Positions 13,251 to 22,588 are shown, counted from the first letter of the stretch. The stretch: DNA of 22,635 bases from Anthropogastromicrobium sp963626545 (GCA_963626545.1 CAVFYJ010000054.1:1-22635), one strand, 5' to 3'. The notes: a model not told the origin generated them from the sequence alone. A program made the numbers and translations.

Positions 13251-15530
13251 ATAGTAGTTGATCAGGCAGCCATCCAGAATAATCTGTCTCTCATCATCGG
13301 TAAGCGGCTTAATCTCAAGCTCGAAACTCTCCAGTGCGCCTTCCTTCACTGCATATGCTGTTACCTTCGGCAACTTCTCCTTTACCGCATTGCGGATACC
13401 CGGAACAAAGATATAGTCCAGATTTGTAAATGGAAGCTTCTCAGGCTCGAAGATAAACGGAATCATACCCCAGTTGATCAGGTTGGAGCGATAACGCTTT
13501 GTCGCATACTCCTGTGCGATGTTTGCCAATCCGCCAAGTACACGCTGGCAGGAAGCCGCCTGCTCTCTCGCGGAACCATCTCCCGGTTTTACTGCATAGA
13601 TCACGGAACCAATCTCCGTCTCGTCAGCCTTTACATCCGGGAACAGCTTATGAATCTCATCAAATGCAGCTGCTACCTCTGCATCTGCACAGCATGGGCA
13701 ATTGCCCTCCTCACGCGCTTTTTCTGCTGCGCGGACTTGCTTTGCACGTCCAACATACTCTGGATCCTTTCTGGACAGGGTAAACTCTGCCAGACCAAGC
13801 GGGTTGGAACGGAAGGAAGAAGTCTCACCAGATGGAATCAGCTCATCGGTTGTCGTTACCGGATCGTGAATCTCAGAAACAACCTTCAGCAAAATGTTGT
13901 CGGTTAACGGAACCATTGCCGGCCAATCCTTGATGTTTGGTCCAAACTGAATCTCAACAGACGGATCTGCCTTGCCAACGCCATTGTAGACACGCTTCTC
14001 ATAAATATGACTGTCGAAGAAATACTTTGGCTTTGTGAAGTTCGCATCAACATCAGTAGCTGCGGTCAGGCGGCCGTGATTTAACGCGGTTGCTGCGATA
14101 GAACGTGCATCCATAAGCGCTACCGATGCGATCTGACCATTGTTAATTTTGGAACCCTCACGGTTCGGGAAGTTTCTCGTTGAGTGACGGATAGAGAATG
14201 CATTATTTGCCGGAACATCACCAGCACCGAAGCACGGTCCGCAGAATGCGGTACGCACAGTCGCACCTGTCTCCATGATCTTTGCAATGCTTCCGTTTTT
14301 GATTAACTCCATGTAAATCGGCTGAGATGCTGGATAAACGCTTAAGGAGAAACGACCATCACCAATGCTCTGTCCGTCTAACATGTCGGCTACGTCACAC
14401 AAATTCTCAAAGCCGCCGCCTGCACAACCTGCGATAACACCCTGATCCACATACATTCTGCCGTCTCTTACCTTGTCACGCAGAGTAAATGGAACCTTAT
14501 TTCCAAGGCTGACAGCTGCACGCTTCTCTACATCGGCAAGAATCTCGTCAAGGTTTGCGTTCAGTTCGTCAATGGTATAGGCATTGCTCGGATGGAACGG
14601 CATTGCGATCATTGGGCGAATTGCAGACAGATCGACACAGACAACACCATCGTAGTAAGCGACTGCTCCCGGATTTAACTCACGATACTCCTCCGGACGT
14701 CTGTGAATCTCATAGAACTCCTGCACCTTCTCATCGGTCTTCCAGATGGAGGACAGACAGGTGGTCTCAGTTGTCATAACGTCAACGCCGATACGATAGT
14801 CAACGGACAGGTTGTCAACGCCAGGTCCGACAAACTCCATCACCTTATTCTTTACATAGCCATTTGCAAAGACTGCCTTGATGATTGCCAGTGCGATATC
14901 CTGCGGTCCGACACCCTTTACCGGTGCTCCAGTCAGATAGATCGCAACAACCTGTGGCATATCAATATCGTAGGTACGGCCAAGCAGCTGCTTTACAAGC
15001 TCTGGTCCACCTTCGCCGCATGCCATGGTTCCAAGTGCACCATATCTGGTATGACTGTCCGAACCTAAGATCATCTTGCCGCAGCCTGCGAGCATTTCTC
15101 TTGCGTACTGGTGAATAACAGCTAAGTGCGGCGGTACATAGACACCGCCGTATTTCTGTGCACAAGAAAGGCCAAACATGTGGTCATCCTCATTGATTGT
15201 TCCACCGACTGCACAAAGACTGTTGTGACAGTTGGTTAACACGTAAGGAACCGGGAATTTTTCAAGTCCGCTGGCTCTTGCTGTCTGGATAATTCCGACG
15301 AAAGTAATGTCGTGGGACGTTAATCGGTCAAACTTTACCTTCAGATGCTCGTCATCGCCTGACGTGTTGTGCGCCTGCAGAATCTGATATGCCATTGTCT
15401 GCTTGGCTGCTTCCTCTTTTGAAACTGTACGGCCTGTCTTTGCCGCTACTTTTACCGCCGCATCCGCATTGTCTGCGATCAGCTCTTTTCCATCAACCAG
15501 GTATGCACCACTTTCAAATAATTGAACCAT
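13239..15530 (-). CDS. Aconitase-family hydratase
   Basis: 763 aa from ATG 15530, with GGAGG 8 nt upstream; upstream in-frame starts at 15545 and 15599 lack a site. Aconitase landmarks: GSDSHTRYG (156-164), IAGCAGGGFENL with Cys369, FCGPCFGAGD with Cys430 and Cys433 (three ligands for a [4Fe-4S] cluster), and NFPNREGS (453-460), the substrate-binding loop. The C-terminal swivel domain is on the same chain. The first cysteine normally sits in a CTNSS context; here it is CAGGG, as in divergent aconitase-like 'hydratases' (YbhJ-like). So citrate/isocitrate isomerisation is possible but another 2- or 3-hydroxyacid dehydration is equally likely. It has its own promoter (15598-15626), back-to-back with the sugar kinase. 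Confidence 0.85.
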   Translation of the reverse strand: MVQLFESGAYLVDGKELIADNADAAVKVAAKTGRTVSKEEAAKQTMAYQILQAHNTSGDDEHLKVKFDRLTSHDITFVGIIQTARASGLEKFPVPYVLTNCHNSLCAVGGTINEDDHMFGLSCAQKYGGVYVPPHLAVIHQYAREMLAGCGKMILGSDSHTRYGALGTMACGEGGPELVKQLLGRTYDIDMPQVVAIYLTGAPVKGVGPQDIALAIIKAVFANGYVKNKVMEFVGPGVDNLSVDYRIGVDVMTTETTCLSSIWKTDEKVQEFYEIHRRPEEYRELNPGAVAYYDGVVCVDLSAIRPMIAMPFHPSNAYTIDELNANLDEILADVEKRAAVSLGNKVPFTLRDKVRDGRMYVDQGVIAGCAGGGFENLCDVADMLDGQSIGDGRFSLSVYPASQPIYMELIKNGSIAKIMETGATVRTAFCGPCFGAGDVPANNAFSIRHSTRNFPNREGSKINNGQIASVALMDARSIAATALNHGRLTAATDVDANFTKPKYFFDSHIYEKRVYNGVGKADPSVEIQFGPNIKDWPAMVPLTDNILLKVVSEIHDPVTTTDELIPSGETSSFRSNPLGLAEFTLSRKDPEYVGRAKQVRAAEKAREEGNCPCCADAEVAAAFDEIHKLFPDVKADETEIGSVIYAVKPGDGSAREQAASCQRVLGGLANIAQEYATKRYRSNLINWGMIPFIFEPEKLPFTNLDYIFVPGIRNAVKEKLPKVTAYAVKEGALESFELEIKPLTDDERQIILDGCLINYYKNH

Positions 15531-15597
15531 ATGTATGTCCTCCATGCTGTCTGCGCTGTGTCTTTGCCAAGGGAAACAAAGCCCCGACTTAAAAACC

Positions 15598-15626
15598 ATT
15601 ATAGTTTACTGAGATGGATTTTGCAA
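15598..15626 (-). promoter_or_regulatory. Predicted promoter of the aconitase-like gene
   Basis: On the minus strand, -35 TTGCAA (15621-15626), a 17-nt spacer and -10 TATAAT (15598-15603): a near-consensus sigma-A promoter giving a leader of about 60 nt. Confidence 0.7.
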
Positions 15627-15660
15627 GCACAACAAGTATATGTAGCAATGAGATTTTCCC

Positions 15661-15689
15661 TTGTAATTTTCTCACAGATTCGCTATAAT
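15661..15689 (+). promoter_or_regulatory. Predicted promoter of the sugar kinase
   Basis: -35 TTGTAA (15661-15666), a 17-nt spacer and perfect -10 TATAAT (15684-15689), about 45 nt before the ATG. Confidence 0.7.
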
Positions 15690-15734
15690 GACGGTAATAG
15701 TAAAACGAATACAAATAGAAAGGAATCGAAAATT

Positions 15735-16745
15735 ATGAAGTTTATCACAATCGGCGAACTTTTAATGCGTCTTTCCCCTCCGGATTACGAGAAAATCCGT
15801 ACTACCAGCTCTTATGTTGTCAATTTCGGCGGTGCCGAGGCCAATGTTGCCGTATCCTTAGCAAACCTTGGTGTTGACACGACCGTTTTCACGGTTCTTC
15901 CAGACAATGATATCGGCCGCAGCGCAGTCCGCTCCTTAAAGGCAAACGATGTACATACCTCCCCGATTATCTTCGGTGGCGAACGCATGGGCGTTTATTT
16001 CCTCGAGGAAGGAATCGGTGTGCGTTCCTCAAAGGTTATCTACGACCGTAAGCACTCTGCTTTTGCAGAATATGATTACACCACAGTTGACTTTAAAGCA
16101 CTCCTTGAAGGCTACGACTGGCTCCACTTAAGTGGTATCACACCAGCACTCTCCAACAGCTGCCAGATCTTAATCGAGGCTGCGATCTACGCTGCCAGAC
16201 AGCTCGGCATGACCATCAGCTTTGACTGCAACTACCGCAGTATGCTGTGGAGCTTTGATGAGGCAAGAGACATCATCAGCCGCTATCTGCCATATGTTGA
16301 CGTGCTGATCGGAATTGAGCCGCTTCACTTGCAGGACGAAACTGGACATGATATCAAGGACGGTATGTCCATGCAGCCAGATTATGAGGAGCAGGATCGT
16401 GTCTTCCAGGCAATGGCTGATCGCTATCATTTCAAGGCAATCGCAAGACATGTGCGCTACACCCACTCCAGCAGCGAGAACTCCTTGAAGGCTTACCTGT
16501 ATTACAATGGACAGACCTACGAGAGCAAGCTGTTCCGCTTCCAGATTCTTGACCGTGTCGGCGGCGGCGATGCGTTCTCATCCGGTTTGATCTATGCACT
16601 TATGAACAATTATAAGCCAAGAGATGTTGTCAACTTTGCAGTTGCTTCTTCTGTTATGAAGCACTCTATCCACGGCGATACCAATATCACCGATGTTGAG
16701 AGCATCCAGAGATTGATGAATCAGAGCTTTGATGTGCAGAGATAA
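15735..16745 (+). CDS. kdgK: PfkB-family sugar kinase, likely 2-keto-3-deoxygluconate kinase
   Basis: 336 aa from ATG 15735, with AAAGGAA 9 nt upstream; longer in-frame starts run through the promoter and are discarded. The N-terminal PfkB signature NFGGAEANVAVSLANLG (30-46) and the C-terminal signature DRVGGGDAFSSG with catalytic Asp279 are intact. The stretches GERMGVYFLEEG and SSKVIYDRKHSAFAE resemble KdgK, which phosphorylates 2-keto-3-deoxygluconate from uronate and pectin breakdown to KDPG. No KDPG aldolase or uronate isomerase gene lies nearby, so the substrate is inferred from sequence resemblance only; fructokinase-like use remains possible. It is monocistronic with its own promoter and a strong terminator. 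Confidence 0.85.
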   Translation: MKFITIGELLMRLSPPDYEKIRTTSSYVVNFGGAEANVAVSLANLGVDTTVFTVLPDNDIGRSAVRSLKANDVHTSPIIFGGERMGVYFLEEGIGVRSSKVIYDRKHSAFAEYDYTTVDFKALLEGYDWLHLSGITPALSNSCQILIEAAIYAARQLGMTISFDCNYRSMLWSFDEARDIISRYLPYVDVLIGIEPLHLQDETGHDIKDGMSMQPDYEEQDRVFQAMADRYHFKAIARHVRYTHSSSENSLKAYLYYNGQTYESKLFRFQILDRVGGGDAFSSGLIYALMNNYKPRDVVNFAVASSVMKHSIHGDTNITDVESIQRLMNQSFDVQR

Positions 16746-16754
16746 CATTCTCAC

Positions 16755-16803
16755 AAAAGGGGCTGTTAAGAAATGATTTCTCATTTTTTAACATGCCCCT
16801 TTT
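16755..16803. terminator. Bidirectional terminator between the kinase and the R-M genes
   Basis: AAAAGGGGC (16755-16763) pairs with GCCCCTTTT (16795-16803), continued inward by GTTAA/TTAAC after a small mismatch. A/T runs lie on both sides, so it can stop the kinase transcript and the converging R-M transcript. Confidence 0.85.
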
Positions 16804-16807
16804 AATC

Positions 16808-17917
16808 TTACGGATTAAACACTGATTTTCCCTTTCGCTCATCAAAAAAGCTCATTGGAATACTTCTCTGACACCTAAAGCTTTTTTCAGAAACATATGT
16901 AAAATGCTTTCCTAATTCTTCTCCCGGACTGATAACGAGACTGTCTATTTTTCCATTTGCTGCATTCGTAAGTGCAATTAAATAGCGAATTGTCCTTGTC
17001 GTAAAATTTTTATATATTTGCTCCTCAAATTGAGGTGAATACCTTCCTAAATCAATCGTTGGTGAATCCTGTACTTTTACTTCAAGCATTTGATTTCTTA
17101 TATCGGGATAACTGCCCTCAAGATTTTTCTGCATATTCTTGTTATATCCAAGCAAATATGCAACCATCCTCTCCAGTTGCTGCCCTTTTAATTTTGTTGA
17201 TGATTGAAAATCCAATTTTTCCCCAATCAATCTTTCCTTTACTTTTTTCTCGATCGCTTTCACTGAAAGTATTTTGTCTGGTTCATCTTGAATGCTAACT
17301 CCTTCTGCTATCGTTGAATCTTCTTCTGCAAATAATTCATCAGACAGGTTTGAATCTTGAATTATCATTCCCCCATTTTGAATAATATCATTTCTTTTCT
17401 TATCTGATATAATCAATTGCTGTTTCACCGTTTGCTTTCCAAATTTTCCAAATTTGTTTTCTATATACTCTGGTGTCATTACTACAATAGCTTCTATGTA
17501 TCCTTCCTGATTTATTTTCCCAAACACAAATCGAACATCTTTTGATCTAAGATATTCACCATTTTTTAAATCAATCAAAATAGATTCACTAACCGGATTT
17601 CTATTCCATACTTGTAAATTATAACTTTTCCCCGTTGTTACAATATAGGTGTCTATATATTCTCTCAAAAATTTAGGAAGTCCTTTCCCTTTTGGAACCT
17701 CGATTTCATAATCTTCTGACGCCTCTGGCATATATATCTCCAAAAGATGTTTTGTAACAATCTTTCTGAAATTAGAACCATCTGTTTTTGATTTTCCTGT
17801 TATTGGAATAGCAGTACCAATCAAAGGTTGTAATTTCTGTGCCAATTCATCCGGAGGTGTCATTACAAATTTACTTCTTGGTGGTATTTTTCCTTCCTTT
17901 ATATAATAATTTTCCAT
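16808..17917 (-). CDS. Type II restriction endonuclease (PD-(D/E)XK)
   Basis: 369 aa. The C-terminal part carries a clear nuclease motif, Pro271-Asp272 (SYPDIRNQM) and Glu279-Val-Lys281 (LEVKVQ). The N-terminal half (1-200) has no motif I recognise and probably provides DNA recognition. Assignment as a restriction enzyme rests on this motif and on its place 13 bp after the methyltransferase gene on the same strand, a normal M-R order. Its ribosome site (AGAAGGG) lies in that short gap. The gene is visibly AT-rich (Lys, Asn, Ile-rich with A/T-ending codons) unlike its neighbours. The recognition sequence cannot be read from the protein. Confidence 0.8.
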   Translation of the reverse strand: MENYYIKEGKIPPRSKFVMTPPDELAQKLQPLIGTAIPITGKSKTDGSNFRKIVTKHLLEIYMPEASEDYEIEVPKGKGLPKFLREYIDTYIVTTGKSYNLQVWNRNPVSESILIDLKNGEYLRSKDVRFVFGKINQEGYIEAIVVMTPEYIENKFGKFGKQTVKQQLIISDKKRNDIIQNGGMIIQDSNLSDELFAEEDSTIAEGVSIQDEPDKILSVKAIEKKVKERLIGEKLDFQSSTKLKGQQLERMVAYLLGYNKNMQKNLEGSYPDIRNQMLEVKVQDSPTIDLGRYSPQFEEQIYKNFTTRTIRYLIALTNAANGKIDSLVISPGEELGKHFTYVSEKSFRCQRSIPMSFFDERKGKSVFNP

Positions 17918-17930
17918 TGTTTTCCCTTCT

Positions 17931-20096
17931 TTAAATGGCGTTTTCTATTCTTAATATTTCATCATCTGTAAATTGAAAGGCATTATAAACAGCTTTATCA
18001 ATTTTTTTCTCTAACTCTTCCCTACTTGCTTTTTTCTGAATAATCATTTCAACGTATTCGGAAATCTCAAGCGCAGCTGCAACATCAACCTGCGGTATTG
18101 GCCATCTATTTAAATTTGATGTCGTGTATCTATATTTTTTTGCATATAAACACCCACTAATCATTTTCTGATAATATTCCATTGCACTTGAATTTAAAAT
18201 TCCAAGTAGGAAGCAAAAATATTGATGTTCTGTTAAACCTACATATTCTTGCGAAAAGTCTCCTTCTTTTTTTGTAAGAAAAAATGTGTTTCCCTGACAT
18301 AATCTTCCTTCTTCATCCAATGCAAACGAATTACTTGAAACAATATCTCTTGTTATAAGCTTCATTTGCTTGAATTTTGATAATTTTTGTGGAACCCAGC
18401 ACTCATACCACTGGCGGCTTGTTGTGTTTGTCAAATACTCCCTGTTCATCAATATATTCGAGTGATTTTTTAAATACACTCCTGCATTTGGTATTTCTTC
18501 AAGAGGAATCGCCTTCATTCCATCTTCTTCCTCCCTATGCGGGTATAAGATATAACGATCTTTTTTATTGGTTCCCCATGAAATTTTCCATTTATCCACA
18601 TTGAAACTTTGAATAAGTGGATAAATCACCTGAGTTTCAAAACAATTTTCTGAAACAAACTGTTTTGTCATCGGCTGCACAAAAACCTTGTCAGCAGTTG
18701 TTTTGATTCCCACTGACACATCAAAAATTTCTCCCAGTGTACACTTTCGTTTTTCATCCATTTTATCTTTTACGGTATTTTCTTCACTTGAAGAAAAATT
18801 CCATGTTTTTCCATCACTAGGTATCACTACCTTCGAACATGCAATTTCAAATATTGTGTTATTTTTATATTGAACATATGATTTTTCGTTACCTGCGTTA
18901 TTCTCTATAAAGTCAAATAGTTCATCTGCTCCATTCAGACTGCAATCCGGTTTCATTTGGCTTGTCTTTATTCCAACATATTGCGTTTCAACATTTTCTG
19001 TGTTATTTTGACACATTATAATTGCAGGTAATACAGCAGCTCCAAAAAACTTTGTATCAAATAAATCCACTATTTTTTTCACATGATGTTTTTCTGACAA
19101 ATATTTTCTAATTCCTACCCCATAGTTCGTGGTAAGATATTTGTTACTTGTAATCAAACACATTTTTCCATTTTTATTTAATATACCGTCCGATTTTTCC
19201 AAAAAGCATGTATATATATCAAATCGACCTGTTGCACTTACAAAATTTTTTTTAATAAATTCTCTATTTTCTTTTGAAAGATTTTGCAATCTTATATATG
19301 GCGGATTTCCAACAACAAAATCTGCATTATCTTCGCATCTCAAAAAATCACCACAATACACTGGAAGGTTATTCATGAATTCCAAAATCTCATTCATATT
19401 GCCAATCAATCCAGCCTCCATCAATTGAAAAATCATCCCGACTTTCGTTACATAAACATTAGAAGGTTTTGTATCATATGCTCTTATCTGTTTTTTATTT
19501 ATGAGCGCATCCTTCACAAAATCCACTTCACATTCTGCATTTAGACTTTCTATAAATCGCTTTATAATCTGATTTGTAAATGTCCCTGTTCCACATGCCG
19601 GATCTATAATGGTACTATTTCGTGCTGTAGTTTTGTCATACTGGATCAAATCAAGCATATACCTTACTATTTCATTAGGAGTTCTCTCACTTCCTGTTTT
19701 TTTTCTGGCTTTTAATTCAATACCATCTGTCAACAAGCCAAGTAAGATTTCTTCTAATTCTTCCTTTGTCTTATCTGAAAAAGGATGTTCATCAATCTGC
19801 ACAAAATAAAATCCATCCAATAAACATACAATTTGTTCTTTACTATACTCTATTCTTTTTCTTCTCGCCATTTCTAACAATACTGATGCAGCTGTATACA
19901 TTACTGTTACCGAATAATTCAGCATCTTATCCGATGCAGATAACACGCATGATACGTTTTCTGAAATACTATCTACAAATTTAATTTCACTCTCCTCTAT
20001 TCCCCCATAATAGCTATCATTAAATTTTTCTCTAAAGAAAGCATAGTTTTTGTTAATAGCACAGTATGCTTCCTTTAATACACTACACGCATCCAT
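17931..20096 (-). CDS. N6-adenine DNA methyltransferase (Eco57I/TaqI-like) of a type II R-M system
   Basis: 721 aa. An N-terminal helical region (1-130) precedes the motif X region ERTPNEIVRYMLDL (137-150), SAM-binding motif I DPACGTGTF (165-173) and catalytic motif IV NPPYIR (264-269, NPPY type, N6-adenine). A large C-terminal part (about 430-700), with 'LGEIFDVSVGIKT' and 'RWPIP', resembles TaqI-type target-recognition domains. It methylates adenine in the host's recognition sites and protects them from the partner endonuclease. GGAGA lies about 11 nt before the ATG. The gene starts only 31 bp after the aldo/keto reductase stop; no promoter was identified, so it may be read from upstream. 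AT-rich base composition marks the pair as likely acquired. Confidence 0.9.
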   Translation of the reverse strand: MDACSVLKEAYCAINKNYAFFREKFNDSYYGGIEESEIKFVDSISENVSCVLSASDKMLNYSVTVMYTAASVLLEMARRKRIEYSKEQIVCLLDGFYFVQIDEHPFSDKTKEELEEILLGLLTDGIELKARKKTGSERTPNEIVRYMLDLIQYDKTTARNSTIIDPACGTGTFTNQIIKRFIESLNAECEVDFVKDALINKKQIRAYDTKPSNVYVTKVGMIFQLMEAGLIGNMNEILEFMNNLPVYCGDFLRCEDNADFVVGNPPYIRLQNLSKENREFIKKNFVSATGRFDIYTCFLEKSDGILNKNGKMCLITSNKYLTTNYGVGIRKYLSEKHHVKKIVDLFDTKFFGAAVLPAIIMCQNNTENVETQYVGIKTSQMKPDCSLNGADELFDFIENNAGNEKSYVQYKNNTIFEIACSKVVIPSDGKTWNFSSSEENTVKDKMDEKRKCTLGEIFDVSVGIKTTADKVFVQPMTKQFVSENCFETQVIYPLIQSFNVDKWKISWGTNKKDRYILYPHREEEDGMKAIPLEEIPNAGVYLKNHSNILMNREYLTNTTSRQWYECWVPQKLSKFKQMKLITRDIVSSNSFALDEEGRLCQGNTFFLTKKEGDFSQEYVGLTEHQYFCFLLGILNSSAMEYYQKMISGCLYAKKYRYTTSNLNRWPIPQVDVAAALEISEYVEMIIQKKASREELEKKIDKAVYNAFQFTDDEILRIENAI

Positions 20097-20127
20097 ATAA
20101 CATCGTCTCCTTCTCCTAATGGTCTTT

Positions 20128-21300
20128 TTAATAGAAATGGAAAAAGTGCGTTCCCCAATTTATAATCTTGAACATCGGAGTCTCAAGTTCTTTCTGGGCA
20201 TCCTTTAACAGTCGCGGAATATCCAGATGCTGCGGACATTTCTTCGCACAGGCACCGCAGCCAACACACTTGGCAGCATTCGTGGTCTCCTTGCGAAATG
20301 CAGTGATCTGGATGTAGCGCCAACGCGCATGGCTATCCTCCGACAGCTGATTGTAGCACTGGAAAACAGTTGGAATATCCACACCCTTTGGACATGGACA
20401 ACAATAATTGCAGCCAGTGCAGCCCACTTTTACACTATTTTTAATATCATTTTTCACATCTTCAATCAGCTGTTTTTCTGCGTCTGTCAGGCACCCCGGC
20501 ACCGCATCGGAGGCTGTCTTTATATTTTCTTTTACCATCTCCATTGAATTCATGCCCGATAATACGCAGGTTATCTGTGGCTGATCATACAACCAGCGAA
20601 GTGCCAGTGATGCCGCCGACTCCTTTACATCTGACTTTTCAATGCGCTTTTTTGCAGTCTCTGGAAGCATTCCGACCAGACGACCGCCACGAAGTGGCTC
20701 CATAATAATCACTGGAAGGCCTTTCTCTGCCGCATACAAAAGTCCCTTTTTACCTGCCTGAATATTTTCATCCAGATAATTGTACTGAATCTGACAAAAA
20801 TCCCAGTCGTATGCATCGGCAACTGGCTTAAAACTCTCTGTATTTCCATGATACGAGAATCCGATATTGCGAATCTTTCCGCTGTCCATCTTTTCTTTAA
20901 TCCATTCCTCAATGCCCATCGCCTTTAAACGATTCCACGATGCCAGATCATTTAACATATGCATCAGATAATAGTCCACATGGTCGGTCTGCAACAGTTC
21001 TAACTCCTGATTAAAGATCTTTTCTGCCTGTGCGATGGAACGCACCATATACTGCGGCAGCTTTGTCGCAATATAGACTTGATCTCGACACTTGTTTTCT
21101 GCCAGAATACGGCCTAGAACTTTTTCATTATTTTTATAGACATATGCAGTATCAAAGTAATTGATGCCCTGATGGATTGCCTCCATTACCTGATCATTTG
21201 CCTTTTGAAAATAGTCTCCTGTGCCGCCTCCCTCAAATCGCATACATCCGAATCCAAGAAGCGAGATATCATTGCCTTTTTTGTCTTTGCGATACTGCAT
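20128..21300 (-). CDS. Aldo/keto reductase with two [4Fe-4S] cluster motifs
   Basis: 390 aa; AAGGAAG precedes the ATG. The TIM-barrel reductase domain (1-285) has the tetrad Asp50, Tyr55 (NYFDTAYVY), Lys80 (TKLP) and His114 (LMHML). The C-terminal domain has Cys294-x2-Cys297-x2-Cys300-x2-Cys303-Pro and Cys345-x2-Cys348-x2-Cys351-x3-Cys355-Pro, a bacterial-ferredoxin-type pair of [4Fe-4S] clusters. Such 'ferredoxin-AKR' proteins are common in anaerobes and suggest electron exchange between NAD(P)H and ferredoxin or a ferredoxin-linked substrate; the carbonyl substrate is unknown. Cytoplasmic. It lies 72 bp after the double-GNAT gene on the same strand and just before the R-M pair. Confidence 0.93.
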   Translation of the reverse strand: MQYRKDKKGNDISLLGFGCMRFEGGGTGDYFQKANDQVMEAIHQGINYFDTAYVYKNNEKVLGRILAENKCRDQVYIATKLPQYMVRSIAQAEKIFNQELELLQTDHVDYYLMHMLNDLASWNRLKAMGIEEWIKEKMDSGKIRNIGFSYHGNTESFKPVADAYDWDFCQIQYNYLDENIQAGKKGLLYAAEKGLPVIIMEPLRGGRLVGMLPETAKKRIEKSDVKESAASLALRWLYDQPQITCVLSGMNSMEMVKENIKTASDAVPGCLTDAEKQLIEDVKNDIKNSVKVGCTGCNYCCPCPKGVDIPTVFQCYNQLSEDSHARWRYIQITAFRKETTNAAKCVGCGACAKKCPQHLDIPRLLKDAQKELETPMFKIINWGTHFFHFY

Positions 21301-21372
21301 ATATTCTTCCTTTCTATTCTATAATAATAAACTCGTCTCACCGCTAATCCATATTACGACCCGTGAACTCAG

Positions 21373-22470
21373 TTACGCTTGTGTCAACTTTGAAAACCAG
21401 ATTACACCCGGCTGTGGAACCGTGTGCTCCCCAATCATCTTTTCCATCCAAACCATATTATACCAGGTATCAAATTTATAGCCACACTGATGGAACTCTC
21501 CGACCATCTGATACCCTAATTTTTCATGGAATAAGATACTAGCCTTTGTTAGATGCGTATCCTCTGCCGCCGGACTTGCGATGCAAGCATTTACATTTAC
21601 AATATTCTGTCTGCGAAGCTGTGCTTCCAGTGCATCATACAGTGCCCTTCCGATTCCCTGACCTTTCCTATCCTGTCTTACATAAATGGATGTTTCTACT
21701 GCCCAGTCATATGCCGGGCGCTCATGAAACGGTCCTGCATACGCATATCCCACAATTTCACCATTATACTTTGCTACAAGATATGGATACCGCTCCAATG
21801 TATGCGCGATCCGCACTGCAAACTCTTCTATTGTCGGTACCTCATACTCAAATGTAATCGCAGTTTCTCTTACATACGGCGCATAAATGGCAAGCAACTC
21901 CTTTGCATCTGCAATCTGTGCAACTCGAATACTCAAATGTCCACTTTCTACCGGCTCCTCATAAAGTGTAATCCAATAGCGCTGCTCGATTTCACCATTC
22001 TCTTCAAATTCTGACTCCAAAACACCACCGTTATTCATGATAGACTTTGCCGACCCAATATTTGTCTTGTCACAAGTCATCAAAACCTTATTTATACCAA
22101 GCTTTCGACACTCCTCAAGTGCCAGACCAATCATCGCAGTCGCATAGCCTTTTCGTCGCTCACTCGGGCGAATTCCATCCCCGATATGGCCGCCACCCTT
22201 GCATAAATTTTCATTTAAATAATGGCGTATATTGACAGCACCAACAAAGATGTTGCGATCCAAATCCAGACAGAAAAACGTAGAATCTGGAACAAGGCCA
22301 TCTCGTGCCTCCTTCCGTTCCAGATTTTCCAGATAATTGTCAAAGTCATGGTAATCATTTTTGCGAATCGAATACGGAGAGAAGTCCTGCTCAACCGCCA
22401 GCCACTCATCCATCATGTCCGTTAATTGCTGCTTATATTCATGTGTCAGCTTTACCAGTTTTATATTCAT
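21373..22470 (-). CDS. Tandem GNAT acetyltransferase
   Basis: 365 aa; GAGGG lies 7 nt before the ATG. Two GNAT domains are fused. The N-terminal one (about 1-170) has the acetyl-CoA loop IRPSERRKGYATAM and resembles RimJ/RimL-like 'predicted acetyltransferases'. The C-terminal one (about 178-345), with AIYAPYVRETAITFEYEVPT, ETSIYVRQDRKGQGIGRALYDAL and a GYAYAGPFHERPAYDWA stretch, resembles phosphinothricin/methionine sulfoximine acetyltransferases (PAT). Acetyl groups would go to an amine of a small molecule or amino acid analogue; the true substrates are unknown. Its promoter is at 22528-22556. Confidence 0.9.
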   Translation of the reverse strand: MNIKLVKLTHEYKQQLTDMMDEWLAVEQDFSPYSIRKNDYHDFDNYLENLERKEARDGLVPDSTFFCLDLDRNIFVGAVNIRHYLNENLCKGGGHIGDGIRPSERRKGYATAMIGLALEECRKLGINKVLMTCDKTNIGSAKSIMNNGGVLESEFEENGEIEQRYWITLYEEPVESGHLSIRVAQIADAKELLAIYAPYVRETAITFEYEVPTIEEFAVRIAHTLERYPYLVAKYNGEIVGYAYAGPFHERPAYDWAVETSIYVRQDRKGQGIGRALYDALEAQLRRQNIVNVNACIASPAAEDTHLTKASILFHEKLGYQMVGEFHQCGYKFDTWYNMVWMEKMIGEHTVPQPGVIWFSKLTQA

Positions 22471-22527
22471 AACGTTTCCCTCTCTAAACAGTAGTCTCCT
22501 ATTCTATCGGCTCCACTATTTTTCCCT

Positions 22528-22556
22528 ATTATAATACAACCATCATCGCTCCGCAA
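22528..22556 (-). promoter_or_regulatory. Predicted promoter of the double-GNAT gene
   Basis: On the minus strand, -35 TTGCGG (22551-22556), a 17-nt spacer and perfect -10 TATAAT (22528-22533), about 55 nt before the ATG. Confidence 0.65.
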
Positions 22557-22588
22557 CTGTTCACAAGAAACTATCCTAGTGTCAATAA

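Noticed and set aside
15522..15734. N-terminal extension of the sugar kinase from ATG 15522
   Set aside because: It runs through the predicted promoter and the divergent leader; the PfkB domain begins at the later ATG 15735, which has a ribosome site.
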